From Anaerocolumna jejuensis DSM 15929 (GTDB lineage: Bacteria > Bacillota > Clostridia > Lachnospirales > Lachnospiraceae): a stretch of DNA of 64,000 nucleotides. The stretch spans positions 707,854-771,853 of the forward strand of contig NZ_FRAC01000006.1 in the NCBI RefSeq assembly GCF_900142215.1. Reading direction: 5' to 3'. Shown piece by piece: positions 13,969 through 23,335 of the stretch. Made by a program: the position numbers and the translations under genes. A model generated the notes under the pieces. It made no database searches. It was not told the origin of the DNA and saw only the letters and a program-made list of their open reading frames with translations. Each line of letters begins with the position of its first letter. Positions within the stretch are counted from its first letter, which is position 1.

Positions 13969-16800
13969 CTATTCCGCTCTTTGCAAATACTTTCTCAAAT
14001 ACTGTCCGGTAAAGGATTCACTGTTATCAATAATCTCTTCCGGTTTTCCCTGGCATACGACCGTTCCTCCGCCGTCTCCTCCTTCCGGGCCCAAATCAAT
14101 AATATAATCGGCTGTCTTGATTAAATCCAGATTATGCTCTATTACGATTACCGTATTGCCGTTTTGAACTAATTTCTTTAAAATCTCCGTCAGTTTATGA
14201 ACATCTGCAAAATGAAGACCGGTGGTGGGTTCATCCAGAATATAAACGGTCTTACCGGTTCCGGGCTTGCTGAGTTCGGCTGCCAGCTTGATTCTCTGGG
14301 CTTCTCCTCCGGATAAGGTGGAGGAGGCCTGTCCCAATTTTATATAGGATAAACCTACATCATAAAGGGTCTGGATTTTATTCCGAATCCTGGGGAGGTT
14401 CTCAAAATAGGTCAAAGCTTCTTCCACTGTCATTTCCAGAACATCATGGATATTTTTGTTTCTATATTGGATTTCCAGGGTCTCTCTGTTGAACCTCTTT
14501 CCCTGGCAGACATCACAGGGAACATAAACATCCGGCAGGAAGTTCATCTCCACTTTTATGATTCCGTCTCCGCTGCAGGCCTCACACCTGCCGCCCTTCA
14601 CATTAAAGCTGAATCTCCCTTTTCCATAGCCTTTTGCCTTTGCTGCCGCCGTCTGCGCAAATAAATCCCTTATCATATCAAATACCCCGATATAGGTAGC
14701 CGGATTTGACCTCGGCGTTCTGCCGATGGGACTTTGATCCACGTTAATCACTTTATTCAGTTGCTCCATGCCGTCTATTTTCTCGTATTTTCCCGGAATG
14801 CATCTTGCCCTGTTCAGGCTTCTGGCAAGGACTTTATATAATATCTCATTAATGAGAGTACTTTTTCCGGAGCCGGACACACCGGTCACACAGGTAACCA
14901 CTCCCAAAGGAAAACTTACATCAATGTTTTTCAGATTATTTTGGGCAGCTCCCATAACCTTTAAATACCCTTTGGGCTCTCTTCTGGTTTCAGGTACGGG
15001 AATGGATATTCTACCGCTAAGATAGGCACCTGTTACGGAGGCCTCATTGATCATCAGCTCTTCGGCAGTTCCGGCTGCAATGATTTCACCGCCATGCTCC
15101 CCGGCACCGGGACCTATGTCGATAACATAGTCCGCCGCTCTTATGGTGTCTTCATCGTGCTCCACGACCAAAACGGTGTTATCCAAATCTCTTAAATGAT
15201 ACAGTGTATTTAACAGCTTGTCATTATCTCTTTGATGAAGTCCGATACTGGGTTCATCCAGAATGTAGGTGATTCCTACCAGGCCGGACCCTATCTGGGT
15301 TGCAAGCCTTATTCTCTGCGCCTCGCCTCCGGATAAGGTGGCAGCTGCTCTGGCAAGCGTCAGGTATTTTAAGCCTACGTCAAGCAGGAATTCAGCTCTG
15401 GCCGTAATCTCCTTTTGTATCTGCTCCGCAATGGTCTGCTGAAATGCCGAAAGCTTTATGCTTTTTATAAAATCATAAAGTTCCTTTATGGACAATTCCG
15501 TAACCTCATAAATATTTTTCTCTGCCACCGTCACAGCCAGGGCTTCCCTATTCAGCCTCTGACCGCCGCAGGCTTTACAGGGTATAGTATTCATGTAGGT
15601 TTCATATTCTGCTTTTACAACCTCCGCACCTTCCCGGTACCTTCTTTCGGCATTCTTTATTATCCCTTCAAATGCAATGGAATAGGTACCTTCACCCCTC
15701 TGCCCTTTGTAATGGACATCCACTTTTTCATCGGTGCCATATAGCAGTATGTCATGTACTTCCTTGGAATAGGATTCAAAAGGCATATCAAGCCTGACAT
15801 AAAACCGTTCGGAAAGCACCTTTAAGACAGCCCTTGTAAAGCTTCCTTCCTCCTTGGAGGACTGCCAGCCGGGAACAATAATCGCGCCTTCATCTATGCT
15901 GATGGATTTATCAGGTATAATCAAATCCTCATCAAATTCCATTTTATAGCCTAAGCCGCTGCATTCCGGACAGGCACCAAAAGGGTTATTAAAGGAAAAA
16001 AGCCTTGGTTCGATTTCTTCCAGACTGATTCCGCATTCCGGGCAGGCATAATTAGCACTGATGATAATTGGCTCTCCCCCTATAACATCCACCTGCACAA
16101 TATCCTCCGCCAGCTTCAGCGCATGTTCAATGGAATCCGCCAGCCTTGGTTCAATACCGTTCCTTACCGCCAGCCTGTCAATAATAATACTTATTGTATG
16201 CTTGATATTTTTATCCAGCTCAATGCTTTCATTCAGTTCATGCAATATGCCATCTATAACCACACGAACATAACCGCTTTTCTTTGCCTGCTCCAATATC
16301 TTTTCGTGGCGTCCCTTCTTTCCCCTTACTACGGGAGCAAGGAGCTGGAACTTTGTTCCTTCCGGTAAAGCCATTATCGTATCTATCATCTGGTCAACCG
16401 ATTGTTTATTGATAACCCTGCCGCATTTTGGACAGTGGGGAATACCAATCCTGGCATACAGCAGACGTAAATAATCATATATTTCCGTAATTGTGCCTAC
16501 GGTGGAACGTGGGTTGCGGTTGGTGGATTTCTGCGCTATGGAAATAGCTGGCGATAAGCCCTCGATTCTATCCACTTCCGGCTTTTCCATCTGCCCCAAA
16601 AACATTCTGGCATAGGAAGACAGGGATTCCATATATCTTCGCTGGCCGTCTGCGTAAATTGTATCAAAAGCCAGGGAGGATTTGCCGGAGCCGCTGATTC
16701 CCGTTATTACTACCAGCTTATTTCTGGGTATACTGATGTCCACATTTTTCAAATTATGAACCCTTGCACCTTTTATTTTTATAAATGATTTGTTTTTCAT
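13969..16800 (-). CDS. uvrA: Excinuclease ABC subunit A
   Basis: A 943-residue UvrA of normal length. The first Walker A is GISGSGKSSLAFDTIYADGQ (about 33-52) and is followed by the UvrA-type RRYMESLSSYARMFLGQM. Zinc modules include CPKCG...CPECG and CPECSGLG. The first ABC signature is LSGGEAQRIRLA near 480, the second Walker A is GVSGSGKSTL near 635, and CEACSGDG...CDVCQGKRF precedes the second signature LSGGEAQRIKLA near 825. It recognises DNA lesions and loads UvrB in nucleotide excision repair. It lies 42 bp downstream of rpoD on the same strand, so the two may be co-transcribed. It ends in the compound terminator at 13855. Confidence 0.98.
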   Translation of the reverse strand: MKNKSFIKIKGARVHNLKNVDISIPRNKLVVITGISGSGKSSLAFDTIYADGQRRYMESLSSYARMFLGQMEKPEVDRIEGLSPAISIAQKSTNRNPRSTVGTITEIYDYLRLLYARIGIPHCPKCGRVINKQSVDQMIDTIMALPEGTKFQLLAPVVRGKKGRHEKILEQAKKSGYVRVVIDGILHELNESIELDKNIKHTISIIIDRLAVRNGIEPRLADSIEHALKLAEDIVQVDVIGGEPIIISANYACPECGISLEEIEPRLFSFNNPFGACPECSGLGYKMEFDEDLIIPDKSISIDEGAIIVPGWQSSKEEGSFTRAVLKVLSERFYVRLDMPFESYSKEVHDILLYGTDEKVDVHYKGQRGEGTYSIAFEGIIKNAERRYREGAEVVKAEYETYMNTIPCKACGGQRLNREALAVTVAEKNIYEVTELSIKELYDFIKSIKLSAFQQTIAEQIQKEITARAEFLLDVGLKYLTLARAAATLSGGEAQRIRLATQIGSGLVGITYILDEPSIGLHQRDNDKLLNTLYHLRDLDNTVLVVEHDEDTIRAADYVIDIGPGAGEHGGEIIAAGTAEELMINEASVTGAYLSGRISIPVPETRREPKGYLKVMGAAQNNLKNIDVSFPLGVVTCVTGVSGSGKSTLINEILYKVLARSLNRARCIPGKYEKIDGMEQLNKVINVDQSPIGRTPRSNPATYIGVFDMIRDLFAQTAAAKAKGYGKGRFSFNVKGGRCEACSGDGIIKVEMNFLPDVYVPCDVCQGKRFNRETLEIQYRNKNIHDVLEMTVEEALTYFENLPRIRNKIQTLYDVGLSYIKLGQASSTLSGGEAQRIKLAAELSKPGTGKTVYILDEPTTGLHFADVHKLTEILKKLVQNGNTVIVIEHNLDLIKTADYIIDLGPEGGDGGGTVVCQGKPEEIIDNSESFTGQYLRKYLQRAE

Positions 16801-16842
16801 GGAATCCTTTCTGCACTTTCTGCATGAACCAGCGAATGTTTT

Positions 16843-17967
16843 TTAATTATCCAAATAAGCCTTCAGTTCCTGAACTTCCTTTTTTCCCTTCAGCTTTAGA
16901 ATTGCTCTTGCTTCAATCTGCCTGATACGCTCCCTTGTAAGCTGGAACGCCATTCCCACCTCCTGGAGGGTCCATATTTTTCCGTCCTCCAGGCCAAAAC
17001 GCAGTCTGATGATTTGCTGCTCTCTTAAGGAAAGGGAAGAAAGTACTTCATTAATCTGTTTTCTCAGCATGATTTGCTCTACAGATGTAAAGGGGTTCTC
17101 CATACTCTCATCCGCCACAAAATCTATCAACTGGCTATCCTCTTCCCCAATGGGCGTTTCCAGGGAAATCGCATCGTCATACAGTTTTATGATTTCTTCC
17201 ATTCTTCCCGGCAGCATCCCCATTCGCTCCGCCAATTCGGCTACCGTCGGGTCCCTTCCGGTATCCGAAAGGAATTGCTTGCTGCACTTTGATATGTTGT
17301 TCATCTGCTCTTTTAAATGCACCGGCAGCCTGATAATCCGGGACTGGTCCGCAATTGCCCTGGTTATTGCCTGCCTTATCCACCAGGTTGCATAAGTGCT
17401 GAACTTAAAGCCTTTGCGGTAATCAAACTTTTCAACCGCCTTGATGAGCCCAAGATTTCCTTCCTGTATCAAATCGGACAAAGTCATGCCGCTTCCCCGC
17501 GCATAGCGTTTTGCCACACTGACTACAAGCCTCAGATTTGCATTTGTCATCTCTTCCTTTGCCTCTTCATCTCCAGCTTTTATCCTTTTCGCAAGCTCCA
17601 GTTCCTTTCTTTGATCCAGCAATTGTATTTTACCTATGCTTTTTAAATATATTTTAACAGAATCTTCCGGTATATCCACTTCCGGTATATCCACTTCCGG
17701 TGTATCTATTTCCTGTATATCTACTCCCTGTACTTCCGTTAAATCATAGCTGCCATCTATCTCTTCCGCAACTTCCATATCAGGGGGTTCCTCTGCTGCA
17801 TCCATTTCCGGAACCTCTTTGCCCGGCTTATTTGTTTTCCTAAATGCCTTCGTTTTCCATGGTCCCGTTAAATTGTTTTCTTCTATAATCTCATCCTGTT
17901 GAGCTGGCATATCATTATCAAAGGTATCTGTAAATAAATTCTCTAACTTGTCCATCCTGTTATTCAT
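16843..17967 (-). CDS. rpoD: Primary-type RNA polymerase sigma-70 factor
   Basis: 374 residues from the ATG at 17967 (MNNRMDKLENLF), which has GGGG six bases upstream; the open frame extends further but upstream residues look untranslated. Regions 2 to 4 are complete. Region 2 has ANLRLVVSVAKRYARGSGMTLSDLIQEGNLGLIKAVEKFDYRKGFKFSTYATWWIRQAI; region 4 has LREQQIIRLRFGLEDGKIWTLQEVGMAFQLTRERIRQIEARAILKLK. The acidic N-terminus carries repeated VDIPE units encoded by 15 bp DNA repeats. Region 1.1 is absent or replaced. Because classical rpoD in clostridia usually sits by dnaG, this may be a second group 1/2 sigma factor. It lies between mutS and uvrA. Confidence 0.88.
   Translation of the reverse strand: MNNRMDKLENLFTDTFDNDMPAQQDEIIEENNLTGPWKTKAFRKTNKPGKEVPEMDAAEEPPDMEVAEEIDGSYDLTEVQGVDIQEIDTPEVDIPEVDIPEDSVKIYLKSIGKIQLLDQRKELELAKRIKAGDEEAKEEMTNANLRLVVSVAKRYARGSGMTLSDLIQEGNLGLIKAVEKFDYRKGFKFSTYATWWIRQAITRAIADQSRIIRLPVHLKEQMNNISKCSKQFLSDTGRDPTVAELAERMGMLPGRMEEIIKLYDDAISLETPIGEEDSQLIDFVADESMENPFTSVEQIMLRKQINEVLSSLSLREQQIIRLRFGLEDGKIWTLQEVGMAFQLTRERIRQIEARAILKLKGKKEVQELKAYLDN
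17662..17732 (-). repeat. 15 bp in-frame tandem repeat in sigma factor gene
   Basis: About four copies of a 15 bp unit around TTCCGGTATATCCAC, read on the minus strand as VDIQE-IDTPE-VDIPE-VDIPE just before the conserved sigma region. The two rightmost protein units are identical at DNA level, suggesting recent slippage. Confidence 0.7.
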
Positions 17968-17983
17968 TTTAATCCCCATGTGC

Positions 17984-18045
17984 ATCGCAAGTTTACTTGC
18001 GATACTGCTTATTAGTAAGTTTACGCGAAACCGCCCAAATAGAAA
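17984..18045. repeat. Short dispersed repeat with small hairpin (copy 2)
   Basis: ATCGCAAGTTTACTTGCGATACTGCTTA followed after an insertion by AAATAGAAAGTG matches 9992-10036. Here the inverted repeat TCGCAAG/CTTGCGA is perfect. It lies just upstream of the sigma factor start codon, so it may be part of the leader. Confidence 0.45.
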
Positions 18046-18218
18046 GTGAAATGCCCGGTTATGAACCAACCATATGCCATGCTACCTCATATTTTATCAA
18101 GAATTTTAGCGTTCTGAAAGCAAAATCTCTCCTGCCGGCTGAAGTTTGGTTAATTGTTCGTACATTGTTCGGTATATTTTTGTGCAATATTACAATATCA
18201 TTATGACAATTTTTGTTA

Positions 18219-20837
18219 TTAATCAGCTGCCAGGCTGCCCCCTTTTACCTCATTTACTTTTTGATATAATTCTGTCAAGTAAAGAAAGGCTTCAGCCGGT
18301 GTAACGGAATTCAGGTCTAAATTCTTTAAATCCTCAATTATTTTTTCTGTCTGACCTGGAATTGCTTCCCTGGTTATTTTTCTGTCTTTCTGAATGGAAA
18401 AGCTCCTTACAGCCCCATCCTTTTGGCTTAATTTCTCAATGATTATTCCAGCCCGTTCCAAAACACTATCCGGTACGCCGGCTAACCTTGCCACGTGGAT
18501 TCCATAGCTTTTATCCGTACCTCCGGGAATGATTTTACGAAGAAAAATAATATCCTCTCCCTTTTCCTCTACGGCAACACAATAGTTGCTGACTCCTTCC
18601 ACTTTCTCTTCCAGGCGGGTTAATTCCTGGTAATGGGTAGCGAATAAGGTTTTTGCTCCCATCCGTTTTTGTACCGCAATATATTCCACCACTGCCCAGG
18701 CTATTCCCAATCCATCAAAGGTAGACGTTCCTCTTCCGATTTCATCCAGTATGATAAGGCTGTTTGGGGTCGCATATCTTAAAATTTCCGCCACCTCTGT
18801 CATTTCAACCATAAACGTACTTTGTCCGGCAGCTAAATCATCCGAGGCACCGATTCTTGTAAAGATTCTATCCACTATACTGATATTTCCGGATGAAGCA
18901 GGTATAAAACTGCCCATTTGCGCCATCAGTACAATTAAGGCACACTGCCGCATATAAGTGGATTTTCCCGCCATATTGGGACCTGTGAGTATGGATATCC
19001 TTTTCTCTTTCTTGTCAAGGCAGATGTCATTGGGAATAAAATCAATTTCAGGGGACATCTGTTCAATAACCGGATGCCGTCCATCCTTTATCTCTATGAT
19101 TCCCGCCCTATTGATATCAGGACGCACATACCGGTTTTTATCCGCCACATAAGCAAGGGAAGCAAATACATCCATTTGGGCAGCAGCTCTTGCCGTCTGC
19201 CTTATTCTGGGCACTTCCCTTGCAATCCCTTCTCTTATTTGGCAGAACAAATTGTATTCCAGAGTCAAGAGCTTATCATCTGCTCCTACCACAATTTCCT
19301 CCAGCTCTTTCAGCTCTGTGGTAGTATACCGTTCCGCATTGGATAAGGTTTGTTTTCTGATCCATTCATCCGGTACCAGATTTTGATTGGATTTGGTCAC
19401 TTCCAGGTAGTATCCGAATACACGGTTATATTTTATTTTCAGATTCTTGATTCCGCTTCTTTTTCTTTCCTTCCCTTCCAGTTCAGCAATCCAGGTTTTT
19501 CCCTCTGTCTTAGCTCTCCTTAATTTATCTACTTCCTCATGATACCCGTCTTTTATAATTCCTCCCTCCTTCGGGGATAGGGGGGAATCCTCCGTAAATG
19601 CCCTTTGGATCAGGCTGCAGATATCCTCCAGGGTATCCAGCTCTATGTATATTTCTTTCAGCAAAACTGTGCCGGTTCCAGATATAAGCTGCTTAATGGA
19701 CGGCAATACGGCCAAGGAAGTCCCAAAGGCGATAAAGTCCCTCGGCCCGACACTTTTATAGCTGATACGGCTGATCAGCCTTTCAAAATCATACACGGAT
19801 TCCAGATAACCTCTGAGTTCATCCCTCCTTATAACAGAGGAATTCAGTTCTTCAATTACTTCCAGGCGTTTATTGATCTCCTCTGTCTCTGTCAGCGGCT
19901 GTTCCATGTAACTTCTCAGCAGCCTTGCCCCCATTGCAGTCTTAGTCTTATCCAGCACCCACAGCAGGGAGCCTTTTTTATGCCTCTCCCGGAGAGTTTC
20001 CGACAATTCCAGATTTCTTCTTGCCGTACTGTCCAGAACCATATAATTGTCAACCGTATATGGAGTAATTTCTGTCAGGTGGGCCAGGGAATTTTTTTGA
20101 GTTTCATACAGGTATAATAAAACGGCTCCAGCGGCAATGACACCGGCTGACCCTTCTTTTAAGCCAAGACTATCCAGGGCAGGAATAAAAAGATGCCTCA
20201 ACAGAATATTCCTGCAGGCATCCGGTTCAAAATAAACAGCGTCAAGGTTCGAAACAGTTATGGAAAGCTGTTCCCTTGCCATCATAAATTCCCTTTTGTT
20301 CAGGAAACTCTGATTGCATATTATTTCTGAGGGCGTATATTTACTGATTTCATTTATTACGCTTCCTTCACTTTTAACCTCTGTAACAAAAAAATCACCG
20401 GTAGTGATATCCACTGCGGCTATTCCAAAGACCCCGGCTGCCTGTACAAGGCACATGAGGAAATTATTTCTCCCCTCCTCCAAAGCCGGGGCATTCAGAT
20501 TGGTTCCCGGTGACACAATACGGATAACTTCCCTTTTAACAATCCCCTTTGTGGCTTTCGGATCTTCCATCTGATCACAAATGGCCACCCGGTAACCCTT
20601 CTCAATTAACTTGCATAAATAGCTATCGACATTCTGGCACGGAAGCCCGCTCATAGGAGCTCTCTCCTCCTGCCCTACATATTTGCCGGTCAGGGCTATT
20701 TCCAGTTCTCTGGCACAAATGACTGCATCCTCATAAAACATCTCATAGAAATCCCCTATTTGATAGAAGAGGATGCAGTCCTTATGCTGTTCTTTTATCT
20801 CCCTGTACTGCCGCATCATCGGTGTTAATTCTGCCAT
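18219..20837 (-). CDS. mutS: DNA mismatch repair protein MutS
   Basis: 872 residues from the ATG at 20837 (MAELTPMMRQYREIKEQH), which follows AAAGAGGTTGGA; the frame extends 14 codons further but without a ribosome site. The N-terminal mismatch-binding domain has the GDFYEMF motif (Phe-x-Glu) that contacts the mismatch. The connector, lever and clamp domains follow, then the ATPase with Walker A GPNMAGKSTYMRQ near 620, DEIGRGTSTFDGL near 695 and FATHYQEL near 725. It recognises base mismatches and recruits MutL. No mutL lies in the window. It follows the CarD-like gene by 51 bp on the same strand. Confidence 0.98.
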   Translation of the reverse strand: MAELTPMMRQYREIKEQHKDCILFYQIGDFYEMFYEDAVICARELEIALTGKYVGQEERAPMSGLPCQNVDSYLCKLIEKGYRVAICDQMEDPKATKGIVKREVIRIVSPGTNLNAPALEEGRNNFLMCLVQAAGVFGIAAVDITTGDFFVTEVKSEGSVINEISKYTPSEIICNQSFLNKREFMMAREQLSITVSNLDAVYFEPDACRNILLRHLFIPALDSLGLKEGSAGVIAAGAVLLYLYETQKNSLAHLTEITPYTVDNYMVLDSTARRNLELSETLRERHKKGSLLWVLDKTKTAMGARLLRSYMEQPLTETEEINKRLEVIEELNSSVIRRDELRGYLESVYDFERLISRISYKSVGPRDFIAFGTSLAVLPSIKQLISGTGTVLLKEIYIELDTLEDICSLIQRAFTEDSPLSPKEGGIIKDGYHEEVDKLRRAKTEGKTWIAELEGKERKRSGIKNLKIKYNRVFGYYLEVTKSNQNLVPDEWIRKQTLSNAERYTTTELKELEEIVVGADDKLLTLEYNLFCQIREGIAREVPRIRQTARAAAQMDVFASLAYVADKNRYVRPDINRAGIIEIKDGRHPVIEQMSPEIDFIPNDICLDKKEKRISILTGPNMAGKSTYMRQCALIVLMAQMGSFIPASSGNISIVDRIFTRIGASDDLAAGQSTFMVEMTEVAEILRYATPNSLIILDEIGRGTSTFDGLGIAWAVVEYIAVQKRMGAKTLFATHYQELTRLEEKVEGVSNYCVAVEEKGEDIIFLRKIIPGGTDKSYGIHVARLAGVPDSVLERAGIIIEKLSQKDGAVRSFSIQKDRKITREAIPGQTEKIIEDLKNLDLNSVTPAEAFLYLTELYQKVNEVKGGSLAAD

Positions 20838-20888
20838 TCCAACCTCTTTCGTAACTATCTGATTTGCTCTGTCATACATGAATATGAT

Positions 20889-21407
20889 CTACTTCCCTTT
20901 CACTTTAGTTGCCTCTATTCTCTCCACGATTTCACTTTCGGCTTTCTCACACGGTATCCCAAGAACGATAGCAAGCTCTCCAAAAAGCCTGCTTTTTATT
21001 AAATCCATATATTTCTTATCCATGGCGGATAATTTCTGATTATTGCCGCTTCTTTTATATTCCTTATCAGACAAGTATTTAAAAAGCTGCAGTAATTCAC
21101 AGCAGTCATTTTCCTTCAATGCTTCCTTATAAATCTGTTCGCATCTTTTATCGTCCAATATCCGGATGGGTTTTAGCTGAGGCACCTCCTGAATCAGTTT
21201 CACAGCCTCCTCCCTTGAAATAATACTTCGCATCCTGACTTTATTGTTTTCCACAGGAGTGTATATGGTACTGCCATTGGATTGTAAGGGCTCCAGGGTA
21301 TAGTACAATTTTGCAGGGTCCAGACCTTCTCCATCCAGGTTACCGATACTCCTGATTCTGCAAATTCCTACCACGCCGTACATAATATAATGATTTACCA
21401 GAAACAT
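20889..21407 (-). CDS. CarD/CdnL/TRCF-domain transcription regulator
   Basis: 172 residues from the ATG at 21407, which has a perfect AGGAGG upstream. The N-terminal 60 residues (MFLVNHYIMYGVVGICRIRSI, then KLYYTLEPLQSNGSTIYTPVENN) match the CarD/TRCF RNA-polymerase-interacting Tudor-like domain. The helical C-terminal domain with ISREEAVKLIQEVP and a second helical bundle matches CdnL. Such proteins bind the RNA polymerase beta subunit and stabilise open promoter complexes. It sits between a MraZ/AbrB-like gene (16 bp gap) and mutS (51 bp gap), an arrangement consistent with one transcript. Confidence 0.85.
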   Translation of the reverse strand: MFLVNHYIMYGVVGICRIRSIGNLDGEGLDPAKLYYTLEPLQSNGSTIYTPVENNKVRMRSIISREEAVKLIQEVPQLKPIRILDDKRCEQIYKEALKENDCCELLQLFKYLSDKEYKRSGNNQKLSAMDKKYMDLIKSRLFGELAIVLGIPCEKAESEIVERIEATKVKGK

Positions 21408-21423
21408 GTATTCATTCCTCCTT

Positions 21424-21711
21424 TTACACTTCAAATAAAAGTCTGACTGTTGAAATACACCCTTTTATTTTAACCCTGCCTTTTTCATACTCAGGCGGTA
21501 CCCGTAACCGTTCATTCGTATCTATGACTGCATCAAACACAGTTCCCTCTTTTCCTGCGGTATAATTCAAAGCACTCTGTGAATCAGAAAGATATAATGT
21601 GTTCCTATCTTTCCATTTCCCAACTATTTTTTTCTTTTTTAATTGATATTCTTTTGGCAGTGTAACTTTCCCATTATAAACTTCCGATTTCATTTCTCCT
21701 ACTACAAACAT
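21424..21711 (-). CDS. Small MraZ/AbrB-like protein, tentative
   Basis: A 95-residue protein starting at an ATG with a clear AACAGGAGG site. It appears to contain two short beta-rich halves: KSEVYNGKVTLPKEYQLKKK, and AVIDTNERLRVPPEYEKGRVKIKGC. The second resembles the swapped-hairpin AbrB/MraZ motif (a D-x-x-x-R-hydrophobic-P pattern followed by a helix). MraZ is longer (about 140), so if related this is a reduced version. It leads the operon with the CarD-like gene and mutS, so it may be a DNA-binding regulator. The assignment is inference from a weak pattern. Confidence 0.5.
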   Translation of the reverse strand: MFVVGEMKSEVYNGKVTLPKEYQLKKKKIVGKWKDRNTLYLSDSQSALNYTAGKEGTVFDAVIDTNERLRVPPEYEKGRVKIKGCISTVRLLFEV

Positions 21712-21896
21712 TACGTCCTCCTGTTCCGGTACAATAACCCTTTCCTATATGCTGAAGAACCGTAGTTTTCAGCAATCGTTAATTGTTCCAAAATAATTTA
21801 TATATTAATTTTAACATTAAATTTTTTTTAATGTCAGCTAAATTTAACTATATTTTGCATTTTCAGCATTTTACCCCTAGTTCGGTTGGTCATACT

Positions 21897-22065
21897 TTGT
21901 GCAAAATTATACTGGTTTTTACATAAAATTAGGGTTTTACAATTAGTCAAGGGTTTTATATAAATAGCCCCTTGCAATAAATTTTGGTTTTTATATATAA
22001 ACAGTCGCTTGCAATTAATCATGGTTCTTAACATAAAAACAGCGCCTTGCAACTAACCAACGGTC
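21897..22065. repeat. Degenerate 35-38 bp tandem repeats, about four copies
   Basis: Between rhaD and the MraZ-like gene (21712-22127) no gene is seen. The unit resembles TTGCAATTAATCATGGTT followed by CTTAACATAAAAACAGCGCC. Copies begin near 21898, 21937, 21972, 22009 and partly at 22047, so the period is 35-39. The period is not a multiple of three, which argues against the 72-codon minus-strand frame crossing it. No spacers of CRISPR type. Confidence 0.55.
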
Positions 22066-22127
22066 AGGTGCAGTGCACTGTTTATTAAAGGTCTTTTATG
22101 ATATCCAGCTATGCTTCGCTCTAAATA

Positions 22128-22952
22128 TTATTTCTCGTAAAGAAATTCTTCCGGAAGTTCTACATGGAAGGCCTTTGCCAGGTCCCTGAAGTTATCCGGT
22201 GTTATGGTCTGGTGTTTACCGGACATGGAAAAAATCTTAACCAGGATTTCGGCTGACTTTTCAACTGTATGCATCAAGCCGAATGTCAAATCAAAATCCT
22301 CTCCGGAGCAGAACATTCCATGGTGTGCCCATATGGCTACGTCATATTTCTTCATCAGTTCACTGGTTGCTATTGCGATATCACGGCCTCCGGGAACCAT
22401 CCAGGGAACTACTCCAACACCCTTTGGAAATACCACCGGGCATTCTGTTGCAGCCTCCCATAGCTCCCTTGTAAATACTTTATCGCTTAAGGGAAGTACA
22501 AAAGTCAGTGCTATAATATTTGTCGTATGTGCGTGGTAAATAACCCTGTGCTTACCGCCGGTAACCGCCTTCTTCACCTCATGATTCATTAAATGGGTCG
22601 CCAATTCGCTGGTAGGAGTTCCTCCCTCGGCCAGCCCCCATCTGATACGGTATTTATCTCCCGTGGAATCAATTTCTATAATCGTAATGCATACTTCCGG
22701 GTCAACACTGATATTTCTGAAATATTTTCCGCTTCCTGTTACCAGGAAAAACTCACCGGCAAGTGTGGGAACACTGGTACCGATATCATGCCATTCATCG
22801 TTGTTTGAAAGTCTTGGCATTACCTCCATTACTTCTTCTTCCTTTAAACGGTAAGAAAGATTTCCTCCGTTTCTTTCATGCCAGCCCTGCTGAAAGCCAT
22901 CATCTGCCATTTTAATAAAGCCTTTTACAAACTTTGTATCTAGGATTTTCAT
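22128..22952 (-). CDS. rhaD: Rhamnulose-1-phosphate aldolase
   Basis: A 274-residue class II aldolase of the RhaD/FucA family. It opens with GFIKMADDGFQQGWHERNGGNLSYRL, where GGNLSYR is the substrate loop. FFLVTGSGKYF and the zinc-ligand motif VIYHAHTTNIIALTF follow, and a further His pair is in VAIWAHHGMFCSGEDF. It cleaves L-rhamnulose 1-phosphate to dihydroxyacetone phosphate and L-lactaldehyde, the last step of rhamnose breakdown. Length equals that of E. coli RhaD. No rhamnose isomerase or kinase is nearby, so it acts with genes elsewhere. No strong ribosome site is visible. Confidence 0.93.
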   Translation of the reverse strand: MKILDTKFVKGFIKMADDGFQQGWHERNGGNLSYRLKEEEVMEVMPRLSNNDEWHDIGTSVPTLAGEFFLVTGSGKYFRNISVDPEVCITIIEIDSTGDKYRIRWGLAEGGTPTSELATHLMNHEVKKAVTGGKHRVIYHAHTTNIIALTFVLPLSDKVFTRELWEAATECPVVFPKGVGVVPWMVPGGRDIAIATSELMKKYDVAIWAHHGMFCSGEDFDLTFGLMHTVEKSAEILVKIFSMSGKHQTITPDNFRDLAKAFHVELPEEFLYEK

Positions 22953-23100
22953 ATATTTATACCGGGAATGTGTTGTTTTCCTTTTCCTTTCCTGTTATTT
23001 GGTTGTTTTATAGCTTTATTATACTTTGGTTTTGTTGTTTTGTAAATATGTCTTTTATTTAATGAGGGGGAAGTGTTATGGGGGGGATTGGGAAACGGAC

Positions 23101-23335
23101 GATAATTAGGGCTGTATTCCTTCGGGTTTCTCGTTCAGGGCTCCAAATTCCACTAAAATGGCAGTAACTATTCCTGGGAAGAGAAAATGATACCAAACTC
23201 GCTGTAGATGTTTGGGCAATGTGTTGTTGAGAGCTTCGAACAGTGGTATCCTTTTCTCTAGTCATAGTTACTGCCATTTAAGTGTCATTAGGGAGCCCTT
23301 CAATAGAAATCCGAAGGAATACAGCCCTAATTATC
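23101..23335 (+). repeat. Hairpin module B1 (plus orientation)
   Basis: Outer stem: 23101-23125 pairs perfectly with 23311-23335 and continues to 31 pairs with one G-T wobble. Middle stem: GGCAGTAACTAT with ATAGTTACTGCC. Inner stem: AGAGAAAATGATACCA with TGGTATCCTTTTCTCT (one mismatch). The shared islands TTCCACTAAAATGGC, TCCTGG, CCAAACTCGCTG, ACAGTGG, CTAGTC and CATTTAAGTGTCATTAGGG are all present. None of the stem sequences match those of module A1 although stem lengths do. Confidence 0.75.

Noticed and set aside
17968..18069. 34-residue extension of the sigma factor
   Set aside because: It is read through the dispersed hairpin repeat and lacks a ribosome site, while GGGG precedes the ATG at 17967.
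21834..22052. 72-codon minus-strand frame across the tandem repeats
   Set aside because: The repeat period is not a multiple of three and varies, so the frame is not maintained between units.
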